Assembly (NCBI GenBank): GCA_001820935.1
Contig: MHRI01000009.1
Coordinates: 1-33,606 of the forward strand
DNA length: 33,606 bases
Reading direction: 5' to 3'
Source: Candidatus Taylorbacteria bacterium RIFCSPHIGHO2_01_FULL_51_15
GTDB lineage: Bacteria; Patescibacteriota; Minisyncoccia; Phycocordibacterales; UBA10002
Both the position numbers and the translations under genes were made by a program. A model generated the notes under the pieces. That model was not told where the DNA came from, searched no databases, and saw only the letters and a list, made by a program, of their open reading frames with translations. Positions 16,340 to 24,654 of this stretch are shown here, in pieces. How positions within the stretch are numbered: position 1 is the first letter of the stretch; every line of letters starts with the position of its first letter.

Positions 16340-17599
16340 GTGAACAGCTTCCAGACCATCATCCTCGGCATTTTCGGCCTCTTCATCATCGCCGGCTTTC
16401 TTGTGATCGCTACCGTTAAGGCGAGGGGAGGGCCTGAAGTCATCACCATTTCAATGTGGGGAAGCATGGAGCGGGAGGCCGTGGAAGGCGTGGCTCGGGA
16501 GTTCCTCGATGATAAAAAGCTGAAGCTCTCCTATACAGAAGTATCCGAAACCTCTCTCGACGAGAAACTCCTCGAAGCGCTCGCGGCGGGACGCGGCCCC
16601 GATATGCTCCTCCTTCCCCTCGAACTCCTCCTTCGCTACAAGGACAAAATACAACTCATTCCATACGCAACCTATACCGAGCGGACGTATAAAGACACGT
16701 TTATACAAGAAGGCGACCTCTTCCTCTCTCCGCAGGGAATCTACGCGCTCCCGTTTTCGGTAAACCCGCTGGTGATGTACTTCAACCGAGATCTTCTCGA
16801 CGAGGCGGGGATGCCCGAAGCGCCACGGTTCTGGGACGAGTTTCTCCTCCTGGGACAGAGCATCAGCACGCAAGATGATTCCGGCGATCTCTCGCAAAGC
16901 GCAGTCGCGCTCGGAGAATACCGCAACATACACTTCGCTCGCGAAATCCTCGCCGCACTCTTCCTCCAGGGCGGGAACCCCATCGTCCGTTCGGGACCCT
17001 CGGGTACTCGCGTCACGCTTAGCGAAAGCGGTATGTCGGCGATTCTCGATTTCTATACCGAATTCGCCAATCCGCTGAAGCCAAGCTACTCGTGGAACCG
17101 CTCGCTTCCACCCTCGAGGGAGGCGTTTCTCGCCTCGAATCTCGCCGTCTACTTTGGACTCGGAAGCGAATACGCCGACATCGAACAGGGAAACCCCAAT
17201 CTCAATTTCGATATCGCGCTCTTTCCTCGGCCTCGGAGCGCCAGTGTGGGGATCACCTACGGGAAGCTCACGGGGGTCGCCCTCCTTCGGGTCGCGAAGA
17301 ATCCCGGGGCCGCCTTCGAGGTCGCGCACCTTCTCACCAGCGTCGCGGCGGCGAAGCGCTTAAGCGCGGGCACGAATCTCCCGCCGGTACAAAGGAGCCT
17401 CCTTGCGGAAAAGCCCACAGATGCCTACGGAGCCATTTTGTACGATTCCGCCATACGAGCGCGAGGGTTTCTCGATCCGAACCCGAAAGTCTCCGCGCAG
17501 GCGTTCGCTACTATGGTAGAATCGGTGACAAACGGAGAGGCACGGAGCGGCGAAGCGCTCCAAAGGGCGCAGAAAGTGTTGCAAGCAGCGGTGAGGTGA
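16340..17599 (+). CDS. ABC transporter-type extracellular solute-binding protein (family 1-like)
   Basis: GTG start; N-terminal TM; ITISMWGSMEREAVEGVAREFLDDKKLKLSYTEVSETSLDEKLLEALAAGRGPDMLLLPLELLLRY...ALPFSVNPLVMYFNRDLLDEAGM. Confidence 0.85.
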   Translation: MNSFQTIILGIFGLFIIAGFLVIATVKARGGPEVITISMWGSMEREAVEGVAREFLDDKKLKLSYTEVSETSLDEKLLEALAAGRGPDMLLLPLELLLRYKDKIQLIPYATYTERTYKDTFIQEGDLFLSPQGIYALPFSVNPLVMYFNRDLLDEAGMPEAPRFWDEFLLLGQSISTQDDSGDLSQSAVALGEYRNIHFAREILAALFLQGGNPIVRSGPSGTRVTLSESGMSAILDFYTEFANPLKPSYSWNRSLPPSREAFLASNLAVYFGLGSEYADIEQGNPNLNFDIALFPRPRSASVGITYGKLTGVALLRVAKNPGAAFEVAHLLTSVAAAKRLSAGTNLPPVQRSLLAEKPTDAYGAILYDSAIRARGFLDPNPKVSAQAFATMVESVTNGEARSGEALQRAQKVLQAAVR

Positions 17600-17610
17600 C
17601 AAAGTCACCT

Positions 17611-17740
17611 CAAATTTCTCTAATTTCTAATTATCCTAATTAATCTAAAGAAATCCCAATTCCTAAATCCCTAATTGAAACTTGGATATTCCCGGCATTT
17701 TTTAGGTCAATTAGAACAATTAGGTCAATTAGGTTAATTG
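17611..17740. repeat. Intergenic inverted-repeat element, family A, copy 2
   Basis: aaatttctctaatttctaattatcctaattaatctaaagaaatcccaattcctaaatccctaattgaaacttggatattcccggcattttttaggtcaattagaacaattaggtcaattaggttaattg. Confidence 0.9.
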
Positions 17741-17745
17741 CTATC

Positions 17746-18252
17746 ATGTTCCGACTTTCCCTCCTCCCATTTTTCGCACTCCTTGCTATACTTTATATAG
17801 CGACTCCGTACGTCGTTGTCGCGGGGGATATTCCAGCGGGGGAGAATACCTACGAAGACTCATACGTGCCGTGTGGGACGAAGGATGTTCAAACCTATCA
17901 TCCAGACACTAAAACGTACACGGGAAGCGCGGCAAGTCCCGAACCAGACGACATCGTGGATAATCCATGCGGATTTGGTGACGTGCTTGTACTCGCGCAG
18001 CGTCTCATCATGGGCTGGATCATTGCCGGAGTCACCTTCGCCACCATGGGCTTTGCCTACGCGGGGTACCTCTACATTACGGCCATGGGGTCGGAGGAAA
18101 AAGTTAGCCACGCGCATTCTATCTTTACCAAGACCACATGGGGATTTGTGTTCATGCTCTCCGCCTGGCTCATCGCCTATACGCTCGAAACCATCTTTCT
18201 TAAAGAAAGTTTCCGAGAGGAGCATTCATTTTTGGAAGGTGTGGATGACTAG
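17746..18252 (+). CDS. VirB2/TrbC-like two-TM pilin-type protein with secreted N-terminal region
   Basis: Signal peptide, then IIAGVTFATMGFAYAGYLYITAMGSEEKVSHAHSIFTKTTWGFVFMLSAWLIAYTLETIF. Confidence 0.65.
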   Translation: MFRLSLLPFFALLAILYIATPYVVVAGDIPAGENTYEDSYVPCGTKDVQTYHPDTKTYTGSAASPEPDDIVDNPCGFGDVLVLAQRLIMGWIIAGVTFATMGFAYAGYLYITAMGSEEKVSHAHSIFTKTTWGFVFMLSAWLIAYTLETIFLKESFREEHSFLEGVDD

Positions 18253-18263
18253 CGACTCCGTAT

Positions 18264-18306
18264 CTCCTCTCCCCCCTTGGAAAGGGGGAGACCAAGAGGG
18301 GGTTGA
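18264..18306. repeat. Palindromic CCCCCCTT-GG-AAAGGGGG element
   Basis: ctcctctccccccttggaaagggggagaccaagagggggttga. Confidence 0.75.
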
Positions 18307-18353
18307 ACACTCTTTTCTCAAGACTTCCCAACGATTTCAATCATAAGGCCACT

Positions 18354-18863
18354 ATGAACCAAACACCAAAGCATTCGTTCCTTTCCTCCTGCCGCAGATT
18401 TCTGGCCACCTCGTTTTTGCTCACCTTTTCGCTTTCTTTCGTTACAGCCTTAGCGTTCTCATTTCTCCCGACGGATGTCTTTGCATACGATCCACGTTGT
18501 AAAACCGATTTTAATTATTCTCAGTCGCATCAAGCGGAATGTCTTGTGGTGGCGAATGAGGACTGCTCCGACGGCAAACTCTGCAACCCGATCAAGTTCC
18601 CCAACCTAACCGCTTTCTTCCTTGAAATTGTGAATACCGTCGTGCAGTACGGCGCCCTGCTTATCGTATTTTTCATCGTCTTCGCCGGCTTTAAATTTGT
18701 CACCGCGCAGGGCAACAGCGAGAAAGTGAGTGAGGCGCGAAAAATGCTCACCTGGGTAATCGTCGGGGCATTCGTGCTCCTGGGCGTCTATGTCATTCGC
18801 GCCGCTATCTGCGGGACGATCGGCCAGCTTGGCATCACGAATGTGTGTGAGGAAGCGAAATGA
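18354..18863 (+). CDS. VirB2/TrbC-like two-TM pilin-type protein
   Basis: Signal peptide; ALLIVFFIVFAGFKFVTAQGNSEKVSEARKMLTWVIVGAFVLLGVYVIRAAICGTI. Confidence 0.75.
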   Translation: MNQTPKHSFLSSCRRFLATSFLLTFSLSFVTALAFSFLPTDVFAYDPRCKTDFNYSQSHQAECLVVANEDCSDGKLCNPIKFPNLTAFFLEIVNTVVQYGALLIVFFIVFAGFKFVTAQGNSEKVSEARKMLTWVIVGAFVLLGVYVIRAAICGTIGQLGITNVCEEAK

Positions 18864-18868
18864 TAGTA

Positions 18869-19000
18869 TTAGAATTATTCTAATTTCTAATTACCATAAT
18901 TATTCTGGGGAAATCCCAATTCCTAAATCCCTAATTGAAACTTGGATATTTTCGGCATTCTTTAGGTCAATTAGAATAATTAGATTAATTAGATCAATTT
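18869..19000. repeat. Intergenic inverted-repeat element, family A, copy 3
   Basis: Core gaaatcccaattcctaaatccctaattgaaacttggatatt..cggcatt.tttaggtcaattagaa matches copy 2 with about 3 mismatches in 67 nt. Confidence 0.9.
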
Positions 19001-19007
19001 TACTGTA

Positions 19008-19367
19008 ATGCTTCGTAATCTAAGCCCTGCGACAATGAAAACTATCTTCTATTTCAGCATTTTTCTTCCCCCTGTTCTTACTTCTGCCGACACGATCAAG
19101 ATTTTCAACACGCCAAACGAGGATCTCAACTTCACCTCATTTGCGAATAGGATCGGGGATATCGCGAATGTCATCATTCCGTTCCTTATCGGGGTGGCGT
19201 TTGTCGTGGTAATCTGGGGTATCTTCAAATATGTGATGAATGCGGGCGATTCGGAGAAGGTTGCGGAGGGACGTAAGGTAATCCTCTACGGCATCATCGC
19301 GCTTTTCCTCATGCTTTCTTTCTGGGGGTTTGTTATGATTGTGAGTAACAGTTTGTTCGGCGAGTAA
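19008..19367 (+). CDS. VirB2/TrbC-like two-TM pilin-type protein
   Basis: IANVIIPFLIGVAFVVVIWGIFKYVMNAGDSEKVAEGRKVILYGIIALFLMLSFWGFVMIV; alternative start at MKTIFYF. Confidence 0.78.
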   Translation: MLRNLSPATMKTIFYFSIFLPPVLTSADTIKIFNTPNEDLNFTSFANRIGDIANVIIPFLIGVAFVVVIWGIFKYVMNAGDSEKVAEGRKVILYGIIALFLMLSFWGFVMIVSNSLFGE

Positions 19368-19375
19368 GTACCAAT

Positions 19376-19413
19376 CCGCCTCCGCCAGTCGGCGGATGGC
19401 GGAGGCGGATGGC
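19376..19413. repeat. GC-rich inverted repeat TCCGCCTCCGCCA-GTCGGCGGA-TGGCGGAGGCGGA
   Basis: 13-bp perfect stem just upstream of the next CDS. Confidence 0.8.
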
Positions 19414-19423
19414 GGAGCGAATC

Positions 19424-19957
19424 ATGCGAATAGTTACGAATAAGATCAAAGATTTTTTCTGTCATTCCCGCATCAGCGGGAATCCAGCTGCTTTAGTGGT
19501 TGCATTGCTGTTTTTGTTCGGAATGGTTTTCGTACCTGCCGGTTATGTATCTGCGAGTCACCCTTGCGTTAACGAAGTATCAGACCCGAATGACGCTCAT
19601 CCCTGTGAACAGGTTGCGGGCTCACTTCCAAGTGACAACCTTACGGACGCAGGGGATAATAACGGCGAAATCACCAGCATACAGGGGCTCCTTTCACGGA
19701 TTAACGCCCTCCTCAACACTATTGTCCCGTTTATTGTGGGGCTCGCAGTCTTCGTCATTATATGGGGGGTCTTCCAATATGTGACGAGAGCCGGAGACGA
19801 GGAAAAACGCGCCGAGGCGAAGCTCTTTGTCGTCTGGGGCGTGGTGTTTGTCTTTATCATGGTGTCAATCTGGGGGCTCGTGAACATTCTTGTGAATACT
19901 TTCGAGCTACGGAAGAGTCCCGTACCGGTCGGGTCAGTGTTTCCTAGTAGCGAGTAA
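19424..19957 (+). CDS. VirB2/TrbC-like two-TM pilin-type protein
   Basis: INALLNTIVPFIVGLAVFVIIWGVFQYVTRAGDEEKRAEAKLFVVWGVVFVFIMVSIWGLVNILVNTFEL; ORF-track start 19409 lies within or next to the GC-rich repeat. Confidence 0.78.
   Translation: MRIVTNKIKDFFCHSRISGNPAALVVALLFLFGMVFVPAGYVSASHPCVNEVSDPNDAHPCEQVAGSLPSDNLTDAGDNNGEITSIQGLLSRINALLNTIVPFIVGLAVFVIIWGVFQYVTRAGDEEKRAEAKLFVVWGVVFVFIMVSIWGLVNILVNTFELRKSPVPVGSVFPSSE
19464..19483. repeat. dRS3-like ATTCCC-N8-GGGAAT element in frame in a pilin-like CDS
   Basis: attcccgcatcagcgggaat, translated within CHSRISGNPA. Confidence 0.8.
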
Positions 19958-19965
19958 TTTAAGAG

Positions 19966-20035
19966 ATGAAGGAAATGAAATATGGACCATGGACTATGAA
20001 ATATGAACTATGAACTATGGACTATGAAATATGGG
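19966..20035. repeat. Family C low-complexity repeat (ATGAACTATGGACTATGAAATATG)
   Basis: gatgaaggaaatgaaatatggaccatggactatgaaatatgaactatgaactatggactatgaaatatggg. Confidence 0.85.
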
Positions 20036-20164
20036 TGTATGGTAAACAGCCACGTCCTCGCAGTGAGGGTTGTTTCTCCCTTAGTAAAGGGAGCACTGCC
20101 TTCTTAGGCAGGAGGGATGTTTCCCCCAAGATAACGCAAGAAATTTAACTCTAACTAAACAACC

Positions 20165-20509
20165 ATGACCATTTCCGGATTTCTCGATCAAGTGCGCGGA
20201 GTTATTGACGCTATTGTCCCCTTCATCATCGGACTCGCGGTCTTTGTGGTGATCTGGGGCATCCTGCGCTACGTCACGCACGCCGCGGATGAAGAGAAGC
20301 GCGCTGAAGCGAGACAGTACATTATCTACGGGATTATCGGTGTCTTTTTCATGCTCTCTATCTGGGGATTTGTGAACATCCTCTACAACACCTTTGATCT
20401 CGATAGGAACATCAGCCCAGGTCAAATTCCGGAGGTTCCACAGCTTACAGGGAGTGATACTGAAAGCGATTGTGATTGGAATCTCGATGGCGAGAATGAC
20501 TGCGAGTAA
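20165..20509 (+). CDS. VirB2/TrbC-like two-TM pilin-type protein with acidic C-terminal tail
   Basis: VIDAIVPFIIGLAVFVVIWGILRYVTHAADEEKRAEARQYIIYGIIGVFFMLSIWGFVNILYNTFDL. Confidence 0.78.
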   Translation: MTISGFLDQVRGVIDAIVPFIIGLAVFVVIWGILRYVTHAADEEKRAEARQYIIYGIIGVFFMLSIWGFVNILYNTFDLDRNISPGQIPEVPQLTGSDTESDCDWNLDGENDCE

Positions 20510-20532
20510 GACTTCCTTATGGGACTTTTAAC

Positions 20533-20880
20533 ATGATTACTACCTTCAAGAACTATTTGGCAAGGGGGAGTGCCGTATTTCTCCTAAGCGCTCCGCTCCG
20601 CCTGTTCGCGCAGCTGGAAAATCCGCCTGAAAACGTTACCGAGCTCCTTAACGACATCAGCACCTATATCCTGAACCCCATCATCTTCACGCTCTTTACG
20701 GCCGCGTTCGTCGTCTTTATCTGGGGGCTTGTTCAGTTCGTGGCACATCTCGACAACGAGGAGGCCCGCGATACCGGCGGCAAGCACATGCTCTGGGGGA
20801 TCATCGGAATGGCGATCATGGCAGGAGTCGTCGGTATCGTGGCGATCATCCAAAACACCATCGCGCAGATTGGAGGGTGA
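20533..20880 (+). CDS. VirB2/TrbC-like two-TM pilin-type protein (more divergent paralog)
   Basis: ILNPIIFTLFTAAFVVFIWGLVQFVAHLDNEEARDTGGKHMLWGIIGMAIMAGVVGIVAIIQNTI. Confidence 0.72.
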   Translation: MITTFKNYLARGSAVFLLSAPLRLFAQLENPPENVTELLNDISTYILNPIIFTLFTAAFVVFIWGLVQFVAHLDNEEARDTGGKHMLWGIIGMAIMAGVVGIVAIIQNTIAQIGG

Positions 20881-21076
20881 AGAGATGAATTATGAAGTGA
20901 GAGGGACCATGAAATCATGAAATATGGTACATTTTCCATGGTCCATATTCCATTTTCTTGGCTGGGGATAACCGACCATTTGCGGTCTGTACCCATAGGT
21001 ATATACTTACAAGGAAATTAACATATATAAAAGGTCGCTTCCTTGATTTTATTTATTAGCTTTTATTAATTTCTAT

Positions 21077-21475
21077 ATGAAGAAATTTGCCATTGCGGCA
21101 TCCTCGTATCTTCTCCCTATCGCTGCGTTTGCAGGTCAAGTGGATACCGGTTCGGACAACATTGCGGACCTTATCACGCAGGTCAACCGGGTGATTAACG
21201 CCATCATCCCATTCATCGTCGGGCTCGCGGTCCTTATCATCATCTGGGGCGTGTTCAACTACATCGCGGGTGCCGGAGACGAAGAGAAACGCGCGCAGGC
21301 CAAGCAATACATCGTCTGGGGTGTCGTTGGAGTCTTTATCATGCTCTCCATCTGGGGACTTGTGAACGTACTCGTTAATAGCTTCGAACTTCGAAAGACG
21401 CCACTTGGTGAAGAACAGTTCCCGAACTTTGACGAAACTATTAATGACCCTCTCGCTCCAGCACGCGACTACTAG
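21077..21475 (+). CDS. VirB2/TrbC-like two-TM pilin-type protein
   Basis: INAIIPFIVGLAVLIIIWGVFNYIAGAGDEEKRAQAKQYIVWGVVGVFIMLSIWGLVNVLVNSFEL. Confidence 0.78.
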   Translation: MKKFAIAASSYLLPIAAFAGQVDTGSDNIADLITQVNRVINAIIPFIVGLAVLIIIWGVFNYIAGAGDEEKRAQAKQYIVWGVVGVFIMLSIWGLVNVLVNSFELRKTPLGEEQFPNFDETINDPLAPARDY

Positions 21476-21490
21476 TCTATATAAGTTTCT

Positions 21491-21522
21491 CAAAACAAGC
21501 CGAAAGGCTTGTTTTGTTTTTG
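21491..21522 (+). terminator. Rho-independent terminator
   Basis: CAAAACAAGCC-GAAA-GGCTTGTTTTG followed by TTTT, 16 nt after the stop. Confidence 0.9.
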
Positions 21523-21584
21523 GTAAATGAAAAGCGCCGTGGGGATGTTACCCATGGCGCTCGCGGTCTTCTTCTCAACGGTGT

Positions 21585-22550
21585 TTATTGTCGCAATCCG
21601 GATCGAACCCTCCCATCTCCGGCGAGAGCAGCTCCGGCGGAATAGCGAGTCACCCGGACTTCAGGCCTTCCCCTGTAGGCTGGGAGGTTCGGATCAATCG
21701 AAGCGGCGTGCTCACGCGCGCTTCGTTCGAACCCACTCACAGGGACGTTCACCCTACCGCTCACTCTACTAGCGTAGATAAGCGAGGTGCCGGTTCCTCC
21801 CGTCCCAATCGTGGGGAGGAGGAAACTCCGAAGCCCGCCAGCGACAGTGTGCAGAGTCCCTCCAACGCCGGAGTCGCTCCGTCTTGTTCGAACTGCCGGG
21901 ACAGTACCGCTACTATTGCGCGTACCGCCCCCACTCCTCACGGCGGGCACCGAGCCGCTGCTATGCGCACCTTGGCTCCCGGTGGAAACGGACGGCACCA
22001 TACCGCCCCCTCTACTTGTTCTTGTGGATCCGGTCCGAACGGCGGGGGTGGAACTGTCGCGGCTTGTCCCTTGAGCCCCTGTGGTAACGGAAGGCACCGA
22101 ACCACTCCGTATCCTTGAAGTACCCGATCTTACTGAAGGGACGAGCCCCCCGCGGTAACCACCAGACGATCCAATGCCCCCTCCCCAGTTTTGCTGCGGA
22201 GGGTAGGTGGTGACAGGGGAGATGGCCACTGCAGAGTTCTCCACGGCACCAAATGTGCGATGAACATATTCGATCCCAAGTTCTTCCGCCGCATCTCGCC
22301 GAATTCTTTCGGCCTCCATCTCGGCGAGATCTTCCTCCAGACCATTCTGGATACCCTTGAGTTGAATCCGATGACCTCCAAAAAGAGGACCTTTGTCATC
22401 AAGTCTCCGTTTCTCCGGATCCTGGACGAAAGTCGTCCTCCCTTTGATGATGGGCTCCGAGCCAAGCTGTTTGTGCGTCGCACACCCAGTGAAGATGCTG
22501 CTCAGAATGATGAAACTGGCAAAGTACAAAAAGATGTTTTTCTCTTTCAT
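21585..22550 (-). CDS. Predicted lipoprotein with about 16-aa Ser/Thr/Gly-rich tandem repeats
   Basis: Lipobox-like SSIFTGCATH; six VP(S/A)V(R/S/T)(S/T)G... repeats. Confidence 0.65.
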   Translation of the reverse strand: MKEKNIFLYFASFIILSSIFTGCATHKQLGSEPIIKGRTTFVQDPEKRRLDDKGPLFGGHRIQLKGIQNGLEEDLAEMEAERIRRDAAEELGIEYVHRTFGAVENSAVAISPVTTYPPQQNWGGGIGSSGGYRGGLVPSVRSGTSRIRSGSVPSVTTGAQGTSRDSSTPAVRTGSTRTSRGGGMVPSVSTGSQGAHSSGSVPAVRSGGGTRNSSGTVPAVRTRRSDSGVGGTLHTVAGGLRSFLLPTIGTGGTGTSLIYASRVSGRVNVPVSGFERSAREHAASIDPNLPAYRGRPEVRVTRYSAGAALAGDGRVRSGLRQ

Positions 22551-22690
22551 GGTTAGATGGTGTTTTCCGAGGTTGTTGGTTTACGGTTTTCTGCCGTTCA
22601 TTATATCATGAATTACACCTATAAGTCAAGCCTCGGTCGATCCAAAAAATGGCTGGATAGCCTAGTATTTGAACTAGAAAGTATGAAAAA

Positions 22691-22719
22691 ACGCTAGTTC
22701 CTCAGGGAGAAACTAGCGT
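22691..22719 (-). terminator. Minus-strand terminator hairpin
   Basis: ACGCTAGTT...AACTAGCGT, followed on the minus strand by TTTTTT; adjacent second hairpin at 22720-22742. Confidence 0.75.
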
Positions 22720-22741
22720 GAAGTGGAAAGATTTTCCACTT

Positions 22742-24433
22742 CTATCGGTTGAACTCAAACCTACGTCCCGTGGCTACCCGTGGGACAAATGCTGGCGTAT
22801 ATCCGGCTCTGGTTCGACCACCTGCGGTGACTGTAGCACTTGCTGAGGCGTTCCCCTCATTCCGTGTTTCCGCGGGATTTGCGGGAAGAAAGATCGGCTC
22901 TCCATTCCTCCCATACAACCACTGGCCATCCATCTGAACCACCCGCCCGTCCTGCAATAGGACAGGGTTCTGGGGTTCTTCGGGAGGTCGAGTCGTTGCG
23001 GCTGTTGCAGGTGCGACCGGCGCATTTCCAGCTTGGGCTTGAGGCTGGAGACTTGTCGAAATCCCTCCCTGTGCCTGCGCTCCCACAGATATTGCTGCGG
23101 TAGCGATGGGCTGCTGTTGCTGGATGGCCACCCGCTGTTCCTTTAGGGCATTTACGAGGGCCACCACCGTCGGTACCTGGGGCACGAGCTGTTGTGCTCC
23201 AAGCGTGCCCGCCTCAACGGTAATCGCCTCCCTGTAGGCTCCGTCTCCACTGGAGGTCTTCCAGTTGGCGTCGACGATGATCCGATTGGTTTCCGGCATC
23301 CGAACGAATCGGGTGTCGGGAGGGGCTACTGGCGTAACGGGGCTTGCCGCAGGTGCCGCCGGTTGAGAGGTGGTACCTACTGGCGCATTTCCAACCGTGG
23401 GTGCAGGCGGAGTGTTCGCCGACGCGGCCGCCTGAGCCAGCTGATTTGTCTTAAAGGCTGCCATCATCCTCGTCATCGTGGCATCCAGGTCAGCTTGTGT
23501 AATCCCCGTTGGCGCGCTGCTTGGGGTTGGCGCAGGTGGTGGGGTCGCTACCGCAACTGCCACCGCGCTGTTTCCCGGAGCGTTAGTCGAGGCTTGGGCC
23601 TGCACTACCGCCTGATTGGTCATCCCGACTGGCACCTGTGGAGCTGCTGGCTGCGTGGCGAGGACTTTAAGCTGTTCCTCAAGCTCCAGGATTCGCTTTC
23701 CAAGGGCTTGTGCCTCCCGTCGTTGCCTCACCACATCTGGAGACGGGGCAGATGGACTTGACGCGTTAGTTTGCATCGCCAGTTGTTTTCGCGCTTCCTC
23801 CGCACCCTGCCTAACGGCGTCCTCCAACTGCGCCTTCATGTTTCCGCGCTCTTTCTCTCGCTCCGATTCGATGTCCTGGATCCTTTTCTCAAAGGCTTCC
23901 CGTTCCACTCTTTGAGCCTCCCGAATTCCTTCCAGTGCCTTTTGCGAACTTGAGTTCGCCAAGGCGTCTGGTTCGGGTTCGCGAATTGGAGGTTCCAACA
24001 AGAGCCCATCAGTGTCGATTTTCGGGATTCCTGGACTCATGGCGGCCCCCCTTGTTGAGCTTGTCGCAAGTAGGGGAGGAGCATTGGTGTCTCCTGCTGT
24101 GTCCGCCTTTTTCACTGGCGACGGAGGCGTACCGACGATGTGGTCGGTCGTAATGCGGGTACTCGATGCCACCTGAGGATTTGTCGTTCCCATAGTGGTA
24201 GCAAGTGCATTGCTCTCGGCGAGACCGTTCGACCCATTTTTCCGTGGAGCAGTGAATCGCGGGAATCCATTGGTGTCATTTGTCGCGACGCCGCTTGTTC
24301 GTGCCGCCAAGTTTGTCCTTGTTCCTGGAGTTGGTGTGTCGGATTCTTCAGACGGCCACCGCCATACGGTTACGATGAGGAGAATACCCACGAGAGCGAT
24401 GAGCCCAAGCAGGTTCTTTGTCTTTGTTGTCAT
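22742..24433 (-). CDS. Single-TM, Ala/Pro/Gln/Thr-rich coiled-coil hypothetical protein
   Basis: MTTKTKNLLGLIALVGILLIVTVWRW TM, then a long coiled-coil region and low-complexity linkers. Confidence 0.65.
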   Translation of the reverse strand: MTTKTKNLLGLIALVGILLIVTVWRWPSEESDTPTPGTRTNLAARTSGVATNDTNGFPRFTAPRKNGSNGLAESNALATTMGTTNPQVASSTRITTDHIVGTPPSPVKKADTAGDTNAPPLLATSSTRGAAMSPGIPKIDTDGLLLEPPIREPEPDALANSSSQKALEGIREAQRVEREAFEKRIQDIESEREKERGNMKAQLEDAVRQGAEEARKQLAMQTNASSPSAPSPDVVRQRREAQALGKRILELEEQLKVLATQPAAPQVPVGMTNQAVVQAQASTNAPGNSAVAVAVATPPPAPTPSSAPTGITQADLDATMTRMMAAFKTNQLAQAAASANTPPAPTVGNAPVGTTSQPAAPAASPVTPVAPPDTRFVRMPETNRIIVDANWKTSSGDGAYREAITVEAGTLGAQQLVPQVPTVVALVNALKEQRVAIQQQQPIATAAISVGAQAQGGISTSLQPQAQAGNAPVAPATAATTRPPEEPQNPVLLQDGRVVQMDGQWLYGRNGEPIFLPANPAETRNEGNASASATVTAGGRTRAGYTPAFVPRVATGRRFEFNR

Positions 24434-24613
24434 AGAACGGGGAGTTGAGTTTTTTGGTTGATGGTTGACTGCAGTTTTTACTGACCCCTCTGTATCCCTC
24501 TGGAAGCACTCTAGCATTTTTAACCCATATTGTCAATGGTGCGCTTGGTACCGCACGAGGTGCACAAATGACCCAATGTATTAACTACTTTTCGATGGAT
24601 AAGCAATAAAAAA

Positions 24614-24635
24614 CGCGCGAACTTTCGTTCGCGCG
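24614..24635 (-). terminator. Minus-strand terminator hairpin CGCGCGAA-CTTTCG-TTCGCGCG
   Basis: Followed on the minus strand by TTTTTTATTG; downstream of the 24655 stop. Confidence 0.85.
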
Positions 24636-24654
24636 CGACCCGACAATGTGCAAC

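Noticed and set aside
16451-17329. 292-aa minus-strand ORF opposite the solute-binding protein
   Set aside because: Charged, low-information antisense shadow ORF.
21527-24153. Plus-strand ORFs over 21.5-24.1 kb (for example 21588-22118, 23192-23761)
   Set aside because: Arg/Cys/Ser-rich shadows opposite the repeat lipoprotein and coiled-coil genes, which have signal or TM features and matching terminators.
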